From Notolepis coatsorum (taxonomy: Eukaryota; Chordata; Actinopteri; Aulopiformes; Paralepididae), in assembly GCA_963971535.1 (NCBI GenBank), contig OZ020601.1, positions 17,059,237 through 17,123,236 on the forward strand: a DNA stretch of 64,000 nucleotides, written 5' to 3'. Positions within the stretch are counted from its first letter, which is position 1. Each line of letters starts with the position of its first letter. The notes beneath the pieces were generated by a model, which was given only the letters and a program-made list of their open reading frames with translations, did no database searches and had not been told where the DNA came from. The position numbers were made by a program, and so were the translations under genes. This document shows positions 63,901 through 64,000 of the stretch, in pieces.

Positions 63901-64000
63901 AAGATAATGTTACAGATGTATTAGGTTGGTAGACAGTTTTACTTTAGAAAATTAAGCGCTTTCAGCTATGATGCTTCATGGAGGTGGGACTGGCTTGGGA
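60996..64000. repeat. Satellite array, segment 5 (runs off the window end)
   Basis: Remainder of the monomer that begins at 60580, then monomers at 61731, 62528 and 63320 (partial, 681 bp). Private changes mark this end of the array: a 5-bp insertion ctgta at 62381-62385, a T run shortened to five at about 63475, and a T-to-G change in gtaagggaaac near 63272. The array continues past the window. Confidence 0.97.
62381..62385. other. Private 5-bp insertion in monomer at 61731
   Basis: The unit reads gctactgtatgatg where all others read gctatgatg, making this the longest uninterrupted monomer (797 bp). The added ctgta shares its ending ta with the bases just before it, compatible with a slippage or templated event. 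Confidence 0.85.

Noticed and set aside
1-64000. CRISPR array or phage/bacterial repeat
   Set aside because: Units are about 790 bp with no short repeat-spacer pattern. TG microsatellites and a LINE-like tail indicate a eukaryote.

Overview
The window is an almost pure block of tandemly repeated satellite DNA from a eukaryote, most likely an animal. I see no credible protein-coding gene, rRNA, tRNA or CRISPR array. The repeat unit is AT-rich and about 792 bp long (728-797 bp variants). It runs head to tail in one orientation through all 64 kb; I count 77 units, the last cut by the window end. The animal assignment is an inference from long (TG)n tracts, a LINE-like tail ending in (ATCA)n, and variants that look like CpG decay. 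I cannot name the species.

Layout. From 1 to about 38.5 kb the array is built from long higher-order repeats. Two copies of a six-monomer unit lie at 3157-7815 and 7816-12470. Monomers at 12471-17152 are related to the next unit. Two copies of an 8.93-kb unit of ten monomers follow at 17153-26083 and 26084-35012, and a three-monomer piece of that unit is repeated again at 35013-38529. Monomers with a 64-bp deletion occur only in this left part. From about 39.3 kb to the end the array changes to shorter units: a four-monomer unit (39322-42477, 51130-54275, 54276-57421) and a three-monomer unit (43260-45615, 45616-47971, 47972-50337).

Two kinds of foreign DNA interrupt the array. A 1.14-1.15-kb element occurs three times (23932-25078, 32857-34007, 36382-37524), always at the same base of the monomer, so it inserted once and was multiplied with the satellite. 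It begins with a large hairpin and holds an 82-bp direct duplication and a long TG microsatellite. The three copies differ in length only in one TG run. A second, single-copy 359-bp insertion (60637-60995) looks like the 5'-truncated 3' end of a CR1/L2-type LINE, with AATAAA and an (ATCA)n tail.

The short ORFs found in every monomer (66-99 codons on the minus strand, 80-85 on the plus strand) are judged to be by-products of satellite homogeneity. The biology on view is array evolution: unequal exchange or segmental amplification, mosaic monomers, microhomology deletions and a transposon carried along as a higher-order repeat component. A centromeric or heterochromatic role is possible but cannot be shown from sequence alone.
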